Below, in pieces: positions 15,921 through 23,771 of a stretch of DNA of 64,000 nt (position 1 is the stretch's first letter; the number at the start of each line of letters is the position of its first letter). The notes beneath the pieces are model-generated. The model was given only the letters and a program-made list of their open reading frames with translations, did not search any database and was not told the DNA's origin. The translations under genes were made by a program, and so were the position numbers. The DNA comes from JANPJV01 sp031425695. Its GTDB lineage: Bacteria; Pseudomonadota; Gammaproteobacteria; Xanthomonadales; SZUA-5. The stretch covers positions 1 through 64,000 of the forward strand of contig JANPJV010000010.1 in NCBI GenBank assembly GCA_031425695.1, written 5' to 3'.

Positions 15921-16847
15921 ATGCAGGATCAGCTTCCCGCGAATCCCGAAACTCCCGTCGATCCGGCCGCCGCGACCAGCGCCTTCGACCCGTCCGCTGC
16001 GGTGGCCATTGATCCAGCGGCAGCCGGTGCTGCCCCCGATGGCGGCAGCCTGGACGTGCTCTCGGCGTTGCCGCCGGGCATGGATCGCATCGATGTCATG
16101 ATGGGCAACACCGATTCCCTGGCGCTCTCCAAGATGGGCTTCGGCCATCTCGTGGAAACCGCCGATGCGGTCGGCATGGCTGGCTTCGTCATCCTGTTCG
16201 TGATGTCGATGCTGGTGTGGTACTACATCCTGCTGAATGCGCTGCGCCTGTTCGCCGTGCGCTCACGCATGCAGCGGGTGATCAACGACTTCTGGGATGC
16301 GTCCTCGCCGCGCGATGCGATCGCACGGTTGAAGTCCGAGCCGGACTACGAGCCATTCAGCAAGATTGCGTTGGACGCGACCTATGCGGCCGAACACCAT
16401 TCCGACGCGCTCGGCGGCCGCATGGCCGAAGCGCTGTCGCGCCACGAGTTCATTGATCGCGCCGTACGCGGCGCGGTGGAACGCGAGGCCGGTCGCATGG
16501 AATCGGGGCTGACGCTGCTTGCCTCGGTGGGCTCGACAGCGCCGTTCGTCGGGCTGTTCGGCACGGTCTGGGGCATCTATCACGCGCTGATCGGCATCGG
16601 TATCTCGGGCGAGGCCACTCTCGATGTCGTTGCCGGCCCGGTTGGCGAGGCGCTGATCATGACCTGCATCGGCCTCGGCGTCGCCATTCCGAGCGTGCTC
16701 GCGTACAACTACTTCGTGCGCAGCAACAAGGCCTTGAACACGCGCTTCATGACCTTCGCGCACGATCTGCTCGACTATTTCGCAACCGGCAACCGCGTGC
16801 GCGGCCAGCGGTTCGGCACCAAACAGCACGCGCCAAGCGCGCAATAA
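15921..16847 (+). CDS. exbB: Biopolymer transport protein ExbB (MotA/TolQ/ExbB family)
   Basis: 308 residues. An Ala/Pro-rich N-terminal extension of about 70 residues precedes the first membrane helix (about 94-112). The proton-channel helices carry the family hallmark LLASVGSTAPFVGLFGTVWGIYHAL and GPVGEALIMTCIGLGVAIPSVLAYNYF. AAAGG precedes the ATG. ExbB forms the pentameric motor core with ExbD and energises TonB. The long extension is typical of Xanthomonadales ExbB. exbD follows after 19 bp. Confidence 0.95.
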   Translation: MQDQLPANPETPVDPAAATSAFDPSAAVAIDPAAAGAAPDGGSLDVLSALPPGMDRIDVMMGNTDSLALSKMGFGHLVETADAVGMAGFVILFVMSMLVWYYILLNALRLFAVRSRMQRVINDFWDASSPRDAIARLKSEPDYEPFSKIALDATYAAEHHSDALGGRMAEALSRHEFIDRAVRGAVEREAGRMESGLTLLASVGSTAPFVGLFGTVWGIYHALIGIGISGEATLDVVAGPVGEALIMTCIGLGVAIPSVLAYNYFVRSNKALNTRFMTFAHDLLDYFATGNRVRGQRFGTKQHAPSAQ

Positions 16848-16866
16848 GCCATAAGGGGCGGTTTCC

Positions 16867-17298
16867 ATGGGTATGAGCTCGGGTGGCGGCGGAAAGCAGA
16901 ATGCTGCGCCGATGACCGACATCAACACGACCCCGCTGGTCGATGTGATGCTGGTGCTGCTGATCATCTTCATGATCACGGCACCACTGATGCAGAACAA
17001 GATTCCAATTTCGATCCCGGAAGCGCCGAATGAATCGGACTCCGCCGAGGAGAAAGCGGTCACGCTGAACATCCAGGACAAGGGTGGCGGCAACGTGCAG
17101 TTCTACTGGGTCGATGACCCGGTCGATGCCGATGGCTTGCTCGCGCGCCTGCAGATCGAGGCCCAGAAGAAGCCACAGCCGGAGCTCAAGATCCGCGGCG
17201 ACCGCAGCGTGCAGTACAAGCATGTGCGCACCGCGCTGGATCTCGCCAAGCGCGCCGGCATCGCCAAGATCGGTTTCGTTACCGCCCCGGGCGAGTGA
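16867..17298 (+). CDS. exbD: Biopolymer transport protein ExbD, first copy
   Basis: 143 residues. A short Gly-rich cytoplasmic start, then DINTTPLVDVMLVLLIIFMITAPL with the Asp in the membrane helix that relays protons, then a periplasmic domain ending IAKIGFVTAPGE. It is the most divergent of the three copies here in its periplasmic part. It lies between exbB and a second exbD in the tonB operon. Confidence 0.95.
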   Translation: MGMSSGGGGKQNAAPMTDINTTPLVDVMLVLLIIFMITAPLMQNKIPISIPEAPNESDSAEEKAVTLNIQDKGGGNVQFYWVDDPVDADGLLARLQIEAQKKPQPELKIRGDRSVQYKHVRTALDLAKRAGIAKIGFVTAPGE

Positions 17299-17356
17299 CG
17301 GACACCATGCCGCCGGCCCGGTGCCAGCGGTACTACAGGACGCAGGAGAACCACCG

Positions 17357-17830
17357 ATGGGTATGAGCGCAGGTCCGAGCAGTGGTAGCAGTGGTGGCTC
17401 GCCAATGGTCGACATCAACACGACGCCGCTGGTCGACGTGATGCTGGTGCTGCTGATCATCTTCATGATCACCGCGCCGTTGCTCGCGCACAAAGTACGT
17501 ATCAACCTGCCGCAGCAATCGAACGATCCGGCGGTCAAGACCGACATCGTGCAGAAGCGCCTGGAACTGCGCGACCTCGGGGGCGCGATCGAGATTCGCC
17601 TCGACAACGACCCGATCAGCCAGGAAGTGCTGTTCACCGAATTCCGTGAATTCGGCCGGAAGGTCAAGGACGAGCAGCCCGAGTACAAGCTCGAGGCCGA
17701 CGAGACCGTGCCCTACAGCGCAATCGCCGCCATCCTGGCCGGCGCGAAGCGCTCGCGCATCGAGCGTATCGGCTTCGACAACCTGGCGACGCCGTCCAGC
17801 GCGAGTGACGGCACTTCGCCGCCGCAGTAA
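17357..17830 (+). CDS. exbD2: Biopolymer transport protein ExbD, second copy
   Basis: 157 residues from the ATG at 17357, preceded by GGAG; the frame is open upstream across the end of the previous gene but that part is a shadow. MVDINTTPLVDVMLVLLIIFMITAP is again the proton-relay helix. The periplasmic domain (RINLPQQSND, then ETVPYSAIAAILAGAKRSRIERIGF) is close to that of the third copy at 18084. In Xanthomonas campestris a second exbD in this operon is dispensable for iron uptake but needed for other responses. A clear intrinsic terminator follows. Confidence 0.93.
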   Translation: MGMSAGPSSGSSGGSPMVDINTTPLVDVMLVLLIIFMITAPLLAHKVRINLPQQSNDPAVKTDIVQKRLELRDLGGAIEIRLDNDPISQEVLFTEFREFGRKVKDEQPEYKLEADETVPYSAIAAILAGAKRSRIERIGFDNLATPSSASDGTSPPQ

Positions 17831-17847
17831 AGCCTGCGCACCGACGT

Positions 17848-17878
17848 AAAAAACGCCGGCTTGCCCGGCGTTTTTTTT
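17848..17878 (+). terminator. Rho-independent terminator of the tonB-exbB-exbD-exbD2 operon
   Basis: AAAAACGCCGG and CCGGCGTTTTT form a perfect stem around a short CTTGC loop, with a run of eight T residues (17871-17878). It starts 17 bp after the exbD2 stop. Confidence 0.93.
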
Positions 17879-18083
17879 GGGCGGCTCTCGGGGAAGGTCA
17901 TGTTGCGCCCGGACCAGATTGCGCATCGCCCGAAGCACGCCGGAGGCGCAAAGGACCAGCGCGATCTGAAGGCGCTCATCCGAGCGGCGTATTGCGCGCG
18001 CCGGAATGTCCGTCCGGCGACTGATTCGCCGCTTGTAGAAAAGGAATAACGTGGAGCCGTCACTTCGACGACGGAGAAGCTCC

Positions 18084-18539
18084 ATGGGCATGACCGCAGG
18101 TCCGAGCACGGGTATGGGCGGTGCGCTTCCGATGGTGGATATCAACACGACGCCACTGGTCGACGTGATGCTGGTGCTATTGATCATCTTCATGATCACC
18201 GCGCCGCTGCTCACCCACCGCGTGGATATCACGCTGCCGCAGCAGACCGACGTCAAGGTGCCGGATCTCAGCAAGATCGTGCCCAAGCAGCTAGAGCTCC
18301 GCGACCAGGGCGGTGCAGTCGAGATTCGCCTCGACGGCCAACTGGTCAGCCAAGAGCAACTCTTCCTCGAATTTCGAGAAATTGGCGCAACGGGAAAAGA
18401 CGACCAGCCGAGGTACCTGCTCGAAGCCGACGAGAGCATTCCGTACAGCACGCTCGCGACCATTCTCGCCACTGCCCGGCGCTCGCATGTGGAGCGCATC
18501 AGTTTCGAGAAGCTCTCGGTTCCGCAGGAATCGCAGTAG
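18084..18539 (+). CDS. Third ExbD paralogue, outside the operon terminator
   Basis: 151 residues. The ATG at 18084 has GGAG about 8 bases upstream; a GTG at 18051 in frame is less likely. MVDINTTPLVDVMLVLLIIFMITAPLL is the conserved helix, and the periplasmic part (DITLPQQTD, KQLELRDQGGAVEIRL, ESIPYSTLATILATARRSHVERISF) is a near relative of the second copy, implying recent duplication. It is separated from that copy by an intrinsic terminator and about 200 bp, so it needs its own promoter. It may pair with the second ExbB at 19520. Confidence 0.92.
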   Translation: MGMTAGPSTGMGGALPMVDINTTPLVDVMLVLLIIFMITAPLLTHRVDITLPQQTDVKVPDLSKIVPKQLELRDQGGAVEIRLDGQLVSQEQLFLEFREIGATGKDDQPRYLLEADESIPYSTLATILATARRSHVERISFEKLSVPQESQ

Positions 18540-18540
18540 C

Positions 18541-18628
18541 CCCGTAGCCCGCAGTGCGCGCAGCGCTCTGCGGGGTTTTTCAGGATAGGGATAGCCGCGG
18601 AGAGCGCTTGCGCGCACTCCGCGCTACG
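18541..18628. repeat. Inverted repeat, GTAGCSCGSAGTGCGCGCA family
   Basis: Left arm CCGTAGCCCGCAGTGCGCGC with AGCGCTCTGCGGG; right arm CCGCGGAGAGCGCTTGCGCG with CACTCCGCGCTACG, ending near 18627. It fills the gap between two convergent genes. The right tip CTA (18624-18626) is the TAG stop of pdxJ, and the left half doubles as the terminator of the exbD copy. Confidence 0.7.
18548..18580 (+). terminator. Rho-independent terminator after the third exbD
   Basis: CCCGCAG (18548-18554) pairs with CTGCGGG (18568-18574), with an inner CGC/GCG pair, followed by GTTTTT. It is formed by the left half of the inverted-repeat element at this site. Confidence 0.7.
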
Positions 18629-19382
18629 TGCCGCGAATGATCGCGAGATAGCTCGCCACCGTCGCTTCCAGCCCCGCGTACAAGGCCTCGCCGATCAGCG
18701 CATGGCCGATCGAGACTTCCGCAATCGCCGGCACGTGAGCGAGCAATGCCCCCAGATTCTGCTGGTCGAGATCATGGCCGGCATTGACGCCGAGGCCGAC
18801 TCGGGTTGCGCGCTCGGCGCTGCGTGCGCAGGCATCGAGCAGGGCGTTGGCGTCGCCGCTCAGCCAGGCGTGGGCGTAGGGTCCGGTGTAAAGCTCGATG
18901 CGATCCGCGCCGACGTCCGCCGCGCGCTCGATGTCGGCTGCGTCGATGTCCATGAAGAGGCTCACGCGCATCCCGTATTCGCGCAGCTGACGGATCAGCG
19001 GCCGCAGTCGCGCACCGTCGGCTCGCAGGTCCCAGCCGTGATCGGAGGTCAGTTGCGCATCGCCATCGGGAACCAACGTGGCCTGCTCCGGCCGATGCTG
19101 CTCGAGCAACTGGACGAAACCGGGATAGCTCGCATTTGCTGGGGCGAACGGATTGCCCTCCAGGTTGAATTCGACCGTCGTGCAGATGGCGCGCATGGAC
19201 GACACGTCATCCGGCCGCGCATGGCGCAGGTCGGGTCGCGGGTGCAGGGTGATTCCATCACAACCGGCCGCGATCGCGACGCGTGCAGCGACCGCTGGGG
19301 CGGGCAGCAGACCCCCACGCGAATTGCGCAGCAGCGCGACCTTGTTCAAGTTGACGCTGAGGCACGTACCCGCCGTCTTCAT
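18624..19382 (-). CDS. pdxJ: Pyridoxine 5'-phosphate synthase
   Basis: 252 residues, full length. Starts with the conserved LSVNLNKVALLRNSRGG, followed by GCDGITLHPRPDLRHARPDDV, EFNLEGNP, TLVPD, RVSLFMDID, GADRIELYTGPYA and VGLGVNAGHDL, the standard PdxJ series of phosphate- and substrate-binding motifs. It condenses 3-amino-2-oxopropyl phosphate with deoxyxylulose 5-phosphate in vitamin B6 synthesis. It is transcribed against the exb genes, as in Xanthomonas, where pdxJ also neighbours the tonB operon. The TAG stop comes from the tip of an inverted repeat. Confidence 0.96.
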   Translation of the reverse strand: MKTAGTCLSVNLNKVALLRNSRGGLLPAPAVAARVAIAAGCDGITLHPRPDLRHARPDDVSSMRAICTTVEFNLEGNPFAPANASYPGFVQLLEQHRPEQATLVPDGDAQLTSDHGWDLRADGARLRPLIRQLREYGMRVSLFMDIDAADIERAADVGADRIELYTGPYAHAWLSGDANALLDACARSAERATRVGLGVNAGHDLDQQNLGALLAHVPAIAEVSIGHALIGEALYAGLEATVASYLAIIRGT

Positions 19383-19519
19383 GCTGTCCTTTCGTCCAAA
19401 GATTTAAGCTCCTTTTCACCATGCCCCTACTGGCTTGGGAACTCATTTACTGTGTAGGATAGCGCGCTACGCGGCGCGTCCTTGCGTCCGGTACGGCTCA
19501 GAACAGACGAGGGTCAGTC

Positions 19520-20263
19520 ATGGAATCGATGGGTTATATGCATCTGTGGGAATCATCAGACATCATTGCGAAGACAGTGTTCTTCCTGATGCTGATCATG
19601 TTCCTGGGGACCTTCTGGTACATCGTCACGGTAGCCGTCCGCAACTTCGGAATCCGTTCGCGCGCACAGAAGACGATTGACACTTTCTGGGCGACGACCA
19701 ATCCGCAGGAAGCGATCCGCGCGATGGAAGCGCAGCCGGCCAGCGAGCCGTTCTCGAAGATCGCCCTCGAGTGCGCCAACGCCGCCGCCCATCACGCCAA
19801 GAACGAAGGCAGCCGCCTCGTCGAGGCCCTCAATCGCAGCGAGTTCATCGACCGCGCCCTGCGCCAGGCCGTGAGCCGCGAAAGCGCCAAGCTGGAGAAC
19901 GGCCTGACCTGGCTCGCCTCGGTCGGTTCGACCGCGCCGTTCGTTGGTCTGTTCGGTACCGTCTGGGGCATCTACAACGCGCTCATCAAGATCGGTGCGT
20001 CCGGCCAGGCCTCGCTCGACGTGGTCGCCGGCCCGGTCGGTGAAGCACTCATCATGACCTGTATCGGTCTGGGCGTCGCCATCCCGTCCGTGCTCGCGTA
20101 CAACTTCTTCGTGCGCGCCAATCGCGTCACGCTGGCCAAGTTCGACGAATTCGCGCACGACCTGCACGACTACTTCGCGACCGGCGCCCGCGTCGGCGTT
20201 GGCCCGCAGCCGACCATGCGTGTCCAGGCCCCCGCCCCGCGCCCGGCGCCCGGCAAAGCCTGA
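19520..20263 (+). CDS. Second ExbB/TolQ-type proton channel protein
   Basis: 247 residues, a clear paralogue of the ExbB at 15921 but without its long N-terminal extension. The first helix is at about 15-37. LTWLASVGSTAPFVGLFGTVWGIYNALIKIG and GPVGEALIMTCIGLGVAIPSVLAYNFF are nearly identical to the first copy. The tail is Pro/Ala-rich. It is alone on its transcript: divergent from pdxJ across a 137-bp gap and closed by its own terminator. It could energise a different TonB or pair with the isolated third ExbD; this is inference. Confidence 0.92.
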   Translation: MESMGYMHLWESSDIIAKTVFFLMLIMFLGTFWYIVTVAVRNFGIRSRAQKTIDTFWATTNPQEAIRAMEAQPASEPFSKIALECANAAAHHAKNEGSRLVEALNRSEFIDRALRQAVSRESAKLENGLTWLASVGSTAPFVGLFGTVWGIYNALIKIGASGQASLDVVAGPVGEALIMTCIGLGVAIPSVLAYNFFVRANRVTLAKFDEFAHDLHDYFATGARVGVGPQPTMRVQAPAPRPAPGKA

Positions 20264-20285
20264 TCTTTGCGACACATCTGCAAGA

Positions 20286-20315
20286 CAAAAAAGGCCCCGC
20301 GAGGGGCCTTTTTTG
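20286..20315 (+). terminator. Rho-independent terminator after the second exbB
   Basis: CAAAAAAGGCCCC (20286-20298) and GGGGCCTTTTTTG (20303-20315) pair perfectly around GCGA, with a T run on the 3' side. It lies 23 bp after the stop codon. Confidence 0.94.
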
Positions 20316-20352
20316 TTGGGGACTGCGCGATTGGGGACTTCGGTGGGTTGTG

Positions 20353-20444
20353 CTTTTGGTGGTTCTGCGGTGCGCGGACGCTTTTGATCTCGACGCAGCT
20401 CTGGCCAATGGAAAGCGTCCGCGCGCAGCGCAGACCCACCAAAA
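20353..20444. repeat. Inverted repeat, GCGTCCGCGCGCAGCGCAG family
   Basis: The left arm CTTTTGGTGGTTCTGCGGTG with CGCGGACGC (20353-20381) pairs with GCGTCCGCGCGCAGCGCAG and ACCCACCAAAAG (20415-20444). It is the first of three inverted repeats that fill the 465-bp gene-free gap from 20264 to 20728. Confidence 0.7.
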
Positions 20445-20458
20445 GCAGAAGCGCTGAC

Positions 20459-20581
20459 TTGGAGTGCGGCGTTCTGCGCCGCTTTGGATGCCTGTCTGGG
20501 AGCACCAATCGCAGCATTCACAGCGGCGCATAGCGCCGCCAATCAAGAGCATCCAAAGCGGCGCGGAGCGCCGCACTCCAA
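20459..20581. repeat. Inverted repeat, GGAGTGCGGCGTTCTGCGCC family
   Basis: Arms of 33 bp (20459-20491 and 20549-20581) match with very few mismatches: TTGGAGTGCGGCGTTCTGCG / CCGCTTTGGATGC and the complement. The 57-bp centre holds an inner CAGCGGCGCATAGCGCCGC hairpin. I see no coding sequence in it. Confidence 0.75.
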
Positions 20582-20620
20582 ATGACGGCGCCTTGAGCCG
20601 GCCACAGCACGACCGGCGAA

Positions 20621-20716
20621 GCTTTTGGGTCTGCGCTGTGCGCGGACTCTTCAAGGCGTCCGCGCATAGCGCAGACCCACCACCAGCAAAACTTGGGCGC
20701 AGCGCAGACCTACCAA
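20621..20716. repeat. Inverted repeat, GTCTGCGCTGTGCGCGGAC family
   Basis: Left arm GGGTCTGCGCTGTGCGCGGA (about 20627-20646); right arm GCGTCCGCGCATAGCGCAGA with CCCACCA (about 20656-20682); then a partial third arm GGCGCAGCGCAGACCTACCA (20696-20715). It ends 13 bp before the FHA gene's stop codon. Confidence 0.65.
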
Positions 20717-20728
20717 CAATCAACCGTC

Positions 20729-21688
20729 CTATTCCTCCGCCGCCTCCTCATCGACCTCATCGAGCGCCTTGGCGGCGTCGGCATAGAAGTCGTCTGCATT
20801 GCGGCCGTCACGTAGGGCTGCGGCCGGGAGCTTGAGGGATGCCACGAACTTCGGCTCGCTGGAGAATCCGCTATCGCCCGCACCGGGCAGCACGCTCAAC
20901 GCCAGGAAGGTCATGGCGACGGCTGTGGCAGGCACCAGGAGCCGCGCGCCGCGCCCGCGTGAAATTAGCCGCAGGTGACCGTAGATGAGCGCGGCGAGCA
21001 GAATGGCACCGAGCAGCTGGCCGAGCATGCCCATGCTGGCGTCAGCCGCGAACGCGAATCCGAGATAGCCGGTCAGGGGGTCGAGCACGCTCGCGGCGAG
21101 CACGCCGAAGCTGGCAATGCTGAGGTGACCCAGGTAGTGGAAACGATGGCTGACCATGCGGTTGACCATCGACCAGGCCAGCGCCCACACCAGCACCATC
21201 AGCAGCGCCGGCAGCACGCTCGACGCGAGCGCACCATATTGCAGCGCCTGGGTGCTTGCGAGAACCCGCTCGATCAACAGCACCAGCGCGCTGCCGAGCA
21301 GGGCCGGAACCGCCCAGTGGGCACGGTCGAGCGCAAACAGGCGCGAGGTCGCCAGCGGGTCGACGGCTGTCTCGGCGAGTTGTTCAATCGCTGGACGGAA
21401 GCGCATGAGGCTGTGGCCAAGACGGAAATCGACGCTTCCGGGCAGCGCCAGCCGCGGTTCCGGTTCGCGCTTGAGGCCGTGGAAGGTACCGTTGACTGAT
21501 GTCAGATCGACCAGCGTCAGCCCGTCCTCATCGCGAATCTCGGCGTGGTGCGGGCACACGTAGATATCGTCGATGATGAGATCGTTGTCGAGTGCGCGAC
21601 CGAGCTTGAAGGGCAGGTGGTCGATGCGTGCGCGCGAGTGCACCGCGCCGCCGCGGTCGATGATTTCGACGACCCCGAGAAAGTTCAT
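20729..21688 (-). CDS. FHA-domain multi-pass membrane protein
   Basis: 319 residues. The N-terminal ~100 residues form a forkhead-associated domain: FKLGRALDNDLIIDD, the PHHAEIRDEDG strand and DLTSVNGTFHGLKREP, with the Arg, His and Asn positions used for phosphothreonine binding. About five to six hydrophobic segments follow (roughly 127-275), then an acidic tail (DEVDEEAAEE). Its ATG overlaps the stop of the upstream protease (ATGA). The pairing suggests a membrane sensor whose cytoplasmic FHA domain reads a phosphoprotein, possibly made by a Ser/Thr kinase such as those elsewhere in the window; that link is inference. Confidence 0.8.
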   Translation of the reverse strand: MNFLGVVEIIDRGGAVHSRARIDHLPFKLGRALDNDLIIDDIYVCPHHAEIRDEDGLTLVDLTSVNGTFHGLKREPEPRLALPGSVDFRLGHSLMRFRPAIEQLAETAVDPLATSRLFALDRAHWAVPALLGSALVLLIERVLASTQALQYGALASSVLPALLMVLVWALAWSMVNRMVSHRFHYLGHLSIASFGVLAASVLDPLTGYLGFAFAADASMGMLGQLLGAILLAALIYGHLRLISRGRGARLLVPATAVAMTFLALSVLPGAGDSGFSSEPKFVASLKLPAAALRDGRNADDFYADAAKALDEVDEEAAEE

Positions 21689-22983
21689 GGGGCGCGCCTC
21701 GCTGTGCTCGCCGCGACCTCGGCAGCGGCATCGCCCTCGCCAACGAAGCGCAGCGATTCGGCGAAGCGGCGGGCGAAGGCAAGACCGCGCTCGCGCGCGA
21801 CCCCGGTCAGGATGAGTGTCGATTGCAGGGCTTGGTCGGAGCGATTCAGCACCACCTGCCGTTGCACGATGTCATAGAGGTCGGTGAACTCACGATAGCG
21901 GCGGACGCACAGGTAGAGCTTGCTCTTGAGGCCCTGGTTGTCGAAGAAATCGTCGCGACAGGAGAAGCCGGTCATCGAGCTCTTGTCGCCGCCGAGATCA
22001 CCATAGAAGCTCGCGAAATTGCGCTCCATCAACGACCAGAATCGCAGCGACCCGACCTTGCGCGCACTGCGCAACGCATGCTCGTAACGGATCGCACCGG
22101 TATTGAGATCGCCGGACAGGAAGACATCGTCTTCGCTCTGGCAGGAGAGCTCGGTGCGATCGAACAGGCGGTCCTTGTTCTGGTCGGTCTGGCTCCAGCA
22201 ATTGACGTAGCGCGCAATCGCCGCCGGAACCTCGAACCCGCCCAGGCGCGTGCTGGTGAAAGGCTTTGCCAACAGATCGCCGAGATAGCGCTCCTGGTTG
22301 GCGCGCAGTTGCTGGCCGATGCGCCCCATCAGCTCACCTCGCGTCGAGGCCTCGTCGCGGGTGATGAGCTGGATCACATGCCGCGCCGGAACGACGAAGC
22401 TCACCTGGTCGCCGGCAGTCGCGACATTGACGCCGATGACATTGCCGTTGCGGTCGACCGCCGGTCCGCCACTCATGCCCGGGTTGATCGATGCGGTCAA
22501 GTGGATGCGCTCGTACAGCGACTTCTCGAGCAGGCCGTTGTAGGTGCCCTCGACGATCGTGAGGCCGAGATCGTATGGAAAACCGAGCGGGAAGATGCGC
22601 TCGCCCATCTTGGGCAGGTTGCTTTCGACCGCGAGGAATTTGCGCCCGGCGAGATCAGCGCTCTGCATCAGCGCCAGGTCGTGCACGACATCGACATCAA
22701 GCAGGGTCAGCGGGCCGCTGGCGCCATCGCCGCTGTGCCATTCGGCCCGATGTTGCCCGGGGTGATGGACGAAATCGGCGACGACATGGAAGTTGGTGAT
22801 CAGGCGTCCGTCATCGCTGACCAGGAAGCCACTGCCGATCGATCGCTTCGCACCACCCTGCGCATCGATGATGCGGACCTGTATGACCGAATCTTTGTGA
22901 CGCGCGAAAACGTCCTCGGTCGTCCACTCCTCCGCCCAGGCAACCGGTGCGAACAGCAGACAAAGCCACAGTGAAAAGCGCAT
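21685..22983 (-). CDS. Exported trypsin-like serine protease
   Basis: 432 residues. The ATG at 22983 gives a signal peptide (MRFSLWLCLLFAPVAWA). The first ~230 residues are an S1C/Deg-like protease domain: NFHVVAD (His66), VHDLALM (Asp102) and NPGMSGGPAVD (Ser171) form an intact catalytic triad. No PDZ domain is recognisable; instead a C-terminal region of about 200 residues with several cysteines (NCWSQ, ELSCQ, GFSCRDDFFD, YLCVRRYRE) is unique to this protein. It is translationally coupled to the FHA membrane protein downstream. Confidence 0.85.
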   Translation of the reverse strand: MRFSLWLCLLFAPVAWAEEWTTEDVFARHKDSVIQVRIIDAQGGAKRSIGSGFLVSDDGRLITNFHVVADFVHHPGQHRAEWHSGDGASGPLTLLDVDVVHDLALMQSADLAGRKFLAVESNLPKMGERIFPLGFPYDLGLTIVEGTYNGLLEKSLYERIHLTASINPGMSGGPAVDRNGNVIGVNVATAGDQVSFVVPARHVIQLITRDEASTRGELMGRIGQQLRANQERYLGDLLAKPFTSTRLGGFEVPAAIARYVNCWSQTDQNKDRLFDRTELSCQSEDDVFLSGDLNTGAIRYEHALRSARKVGSLRFWSLMERNFASFYGDLGGDKSSMTGFSCRDDFFDNQGLKSKLYLCVRRYREFTDLYDIVQRQVVLNRSDQALQSTLILTGVARERGLAFARRFAESLRFVGEGDAAAEVAASTARRAP

Positions 22984-23169
22984 GCCGTGAAAAAGTCGTT
23001 CAGGAAAGGCTGTTTCGAGTATGCCAGACCCGCCCGTGGCGCCCGCGTATGCGCGGTTCGTAGACGGCGCCACCCCGTGGCAGAATGGGGCCGCGATGCG
23101 CTTCGAAGCCTCTTTGAAGCGCGCATCGACAAATCATCAGACCGGTTCGATCAACCCAAGGAGCACGTC

Positions 23170-23271
23170 ATGAGCAAGGGCATGAATCAGAAGAAGGACA
23201 CCAAGAAGAAACCGGAGAAGACGCTCAAGGAAAAGCGCCTGGAGAAGAATGAGAAGAAGAAGTCCGCGTAG
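23170..23271 (+). CDS. 33-residue lysine-rich small protein
   Basis: The ATG at 23170 is preceded by GGAG at good spacing. The product (MSKGMNQKKDTKKKPEKTLK, then EKRLEKNEKKKSA) is nearly half lysine, with no hydrophobic residues to form a core. Short Lys-rich proteins of this pattern are common orphan annotations in proteobacteria and I cannot assign a role; nucleic-acid binding would fit. A GTCCGGACAAGGTCCGGAC-type inverted repeat follows 12 bp after the stop. Confidence 0.6.
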   Translation: MSKGMNQKKDTKKKPEKTLKEKRLEKNEKKKSA

Positions 23272-23282
23272 GCTGTCGTGGC

Positions 23283-23403
23283 TTTTGTGGGTCCGAACCT
23301 TGTTCGGACGCTTCTGATCAAATCGCCTGCAAGCTTGAGCTGAAGTGCGCTCGACTCACCGGCGGGATGAGGGAAGAGCGTCCGGACAAGGTCCGGACCC
23401 ACG
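23283..23403. repeat. Inverted repeat, GCGTCCGGACAAGGTCCGGA family
   Basis: Left arm GTGGGTCCGAACCTTGTTCG with GACGCTTCTG (23287-23316); right arm GCGTCCGGACAAGGTCCGGA with CCCACG (about 23378-23403), followed by CGGAGCAA. The same element, including the trailing CGCRGAGCAA, occurs inside the pbpC coding sequence at 35749. Confidence 0.75.
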
Positions 23404-23469
23404 CGGAGCAAGCCAGGAGCGTTCGACTGCAGTGCGCCCTCACACCCGCAAAAATGAGCGCAGCTGTGC

Positions 23470-23673
23470 TCAGCCGCCGTCCAGCTGCTCATCCAGCTTG
23501 CGCTTGCGCTCTGCGTTCTGCGCTTCGACTGCCTTGGCTTTTTCCATCGCCTCGAGCTGATCGTCGAGCACCGTCGGCGTCGGCTGGGTAGCGGCCTGCG
23601 GTGGTGGCGGCGGGGAGGAATCGCTGCACGCGCCGAGCGCGACCAGGACGGGCAGCCACAGGAACTTGCGCAC
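23470..23673 (-). CDS. Small predicted lipoprotein
   Basis: 67 residues from a GTG (23671-23673) with AAGGA upstream. VRKFLWLPVLVALGAC is a lipoprotein signal peptide with the lipobox LGAC (Cys16), followed by a Ser/Pro-rich linker and a charged helical tail (QLEAMEKAKAVEAQNAERKR). It is divergent from the dipeptidyl peptidase gene. The +2 residue after Cys is Ser, which favours outer-membrane sorting. Function unknown. Confidence 0.65.
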   Translation of the reverse strand: MRKFLWLPVLVALGACSDSSPPPPPQAATQPTPTVLDDQLEAMEKAKAVEAQNAERKRKLDEQLDGG

Positions 23674-23771
23674 GGCACATCCTTCGATTGGCGAGCGGAT
23701 GAGTCTAACCCCCGCGCCGACGACACCATCACTTGAATAGAATGCGGTGATGAAACCCCGCACCTCGCGCG

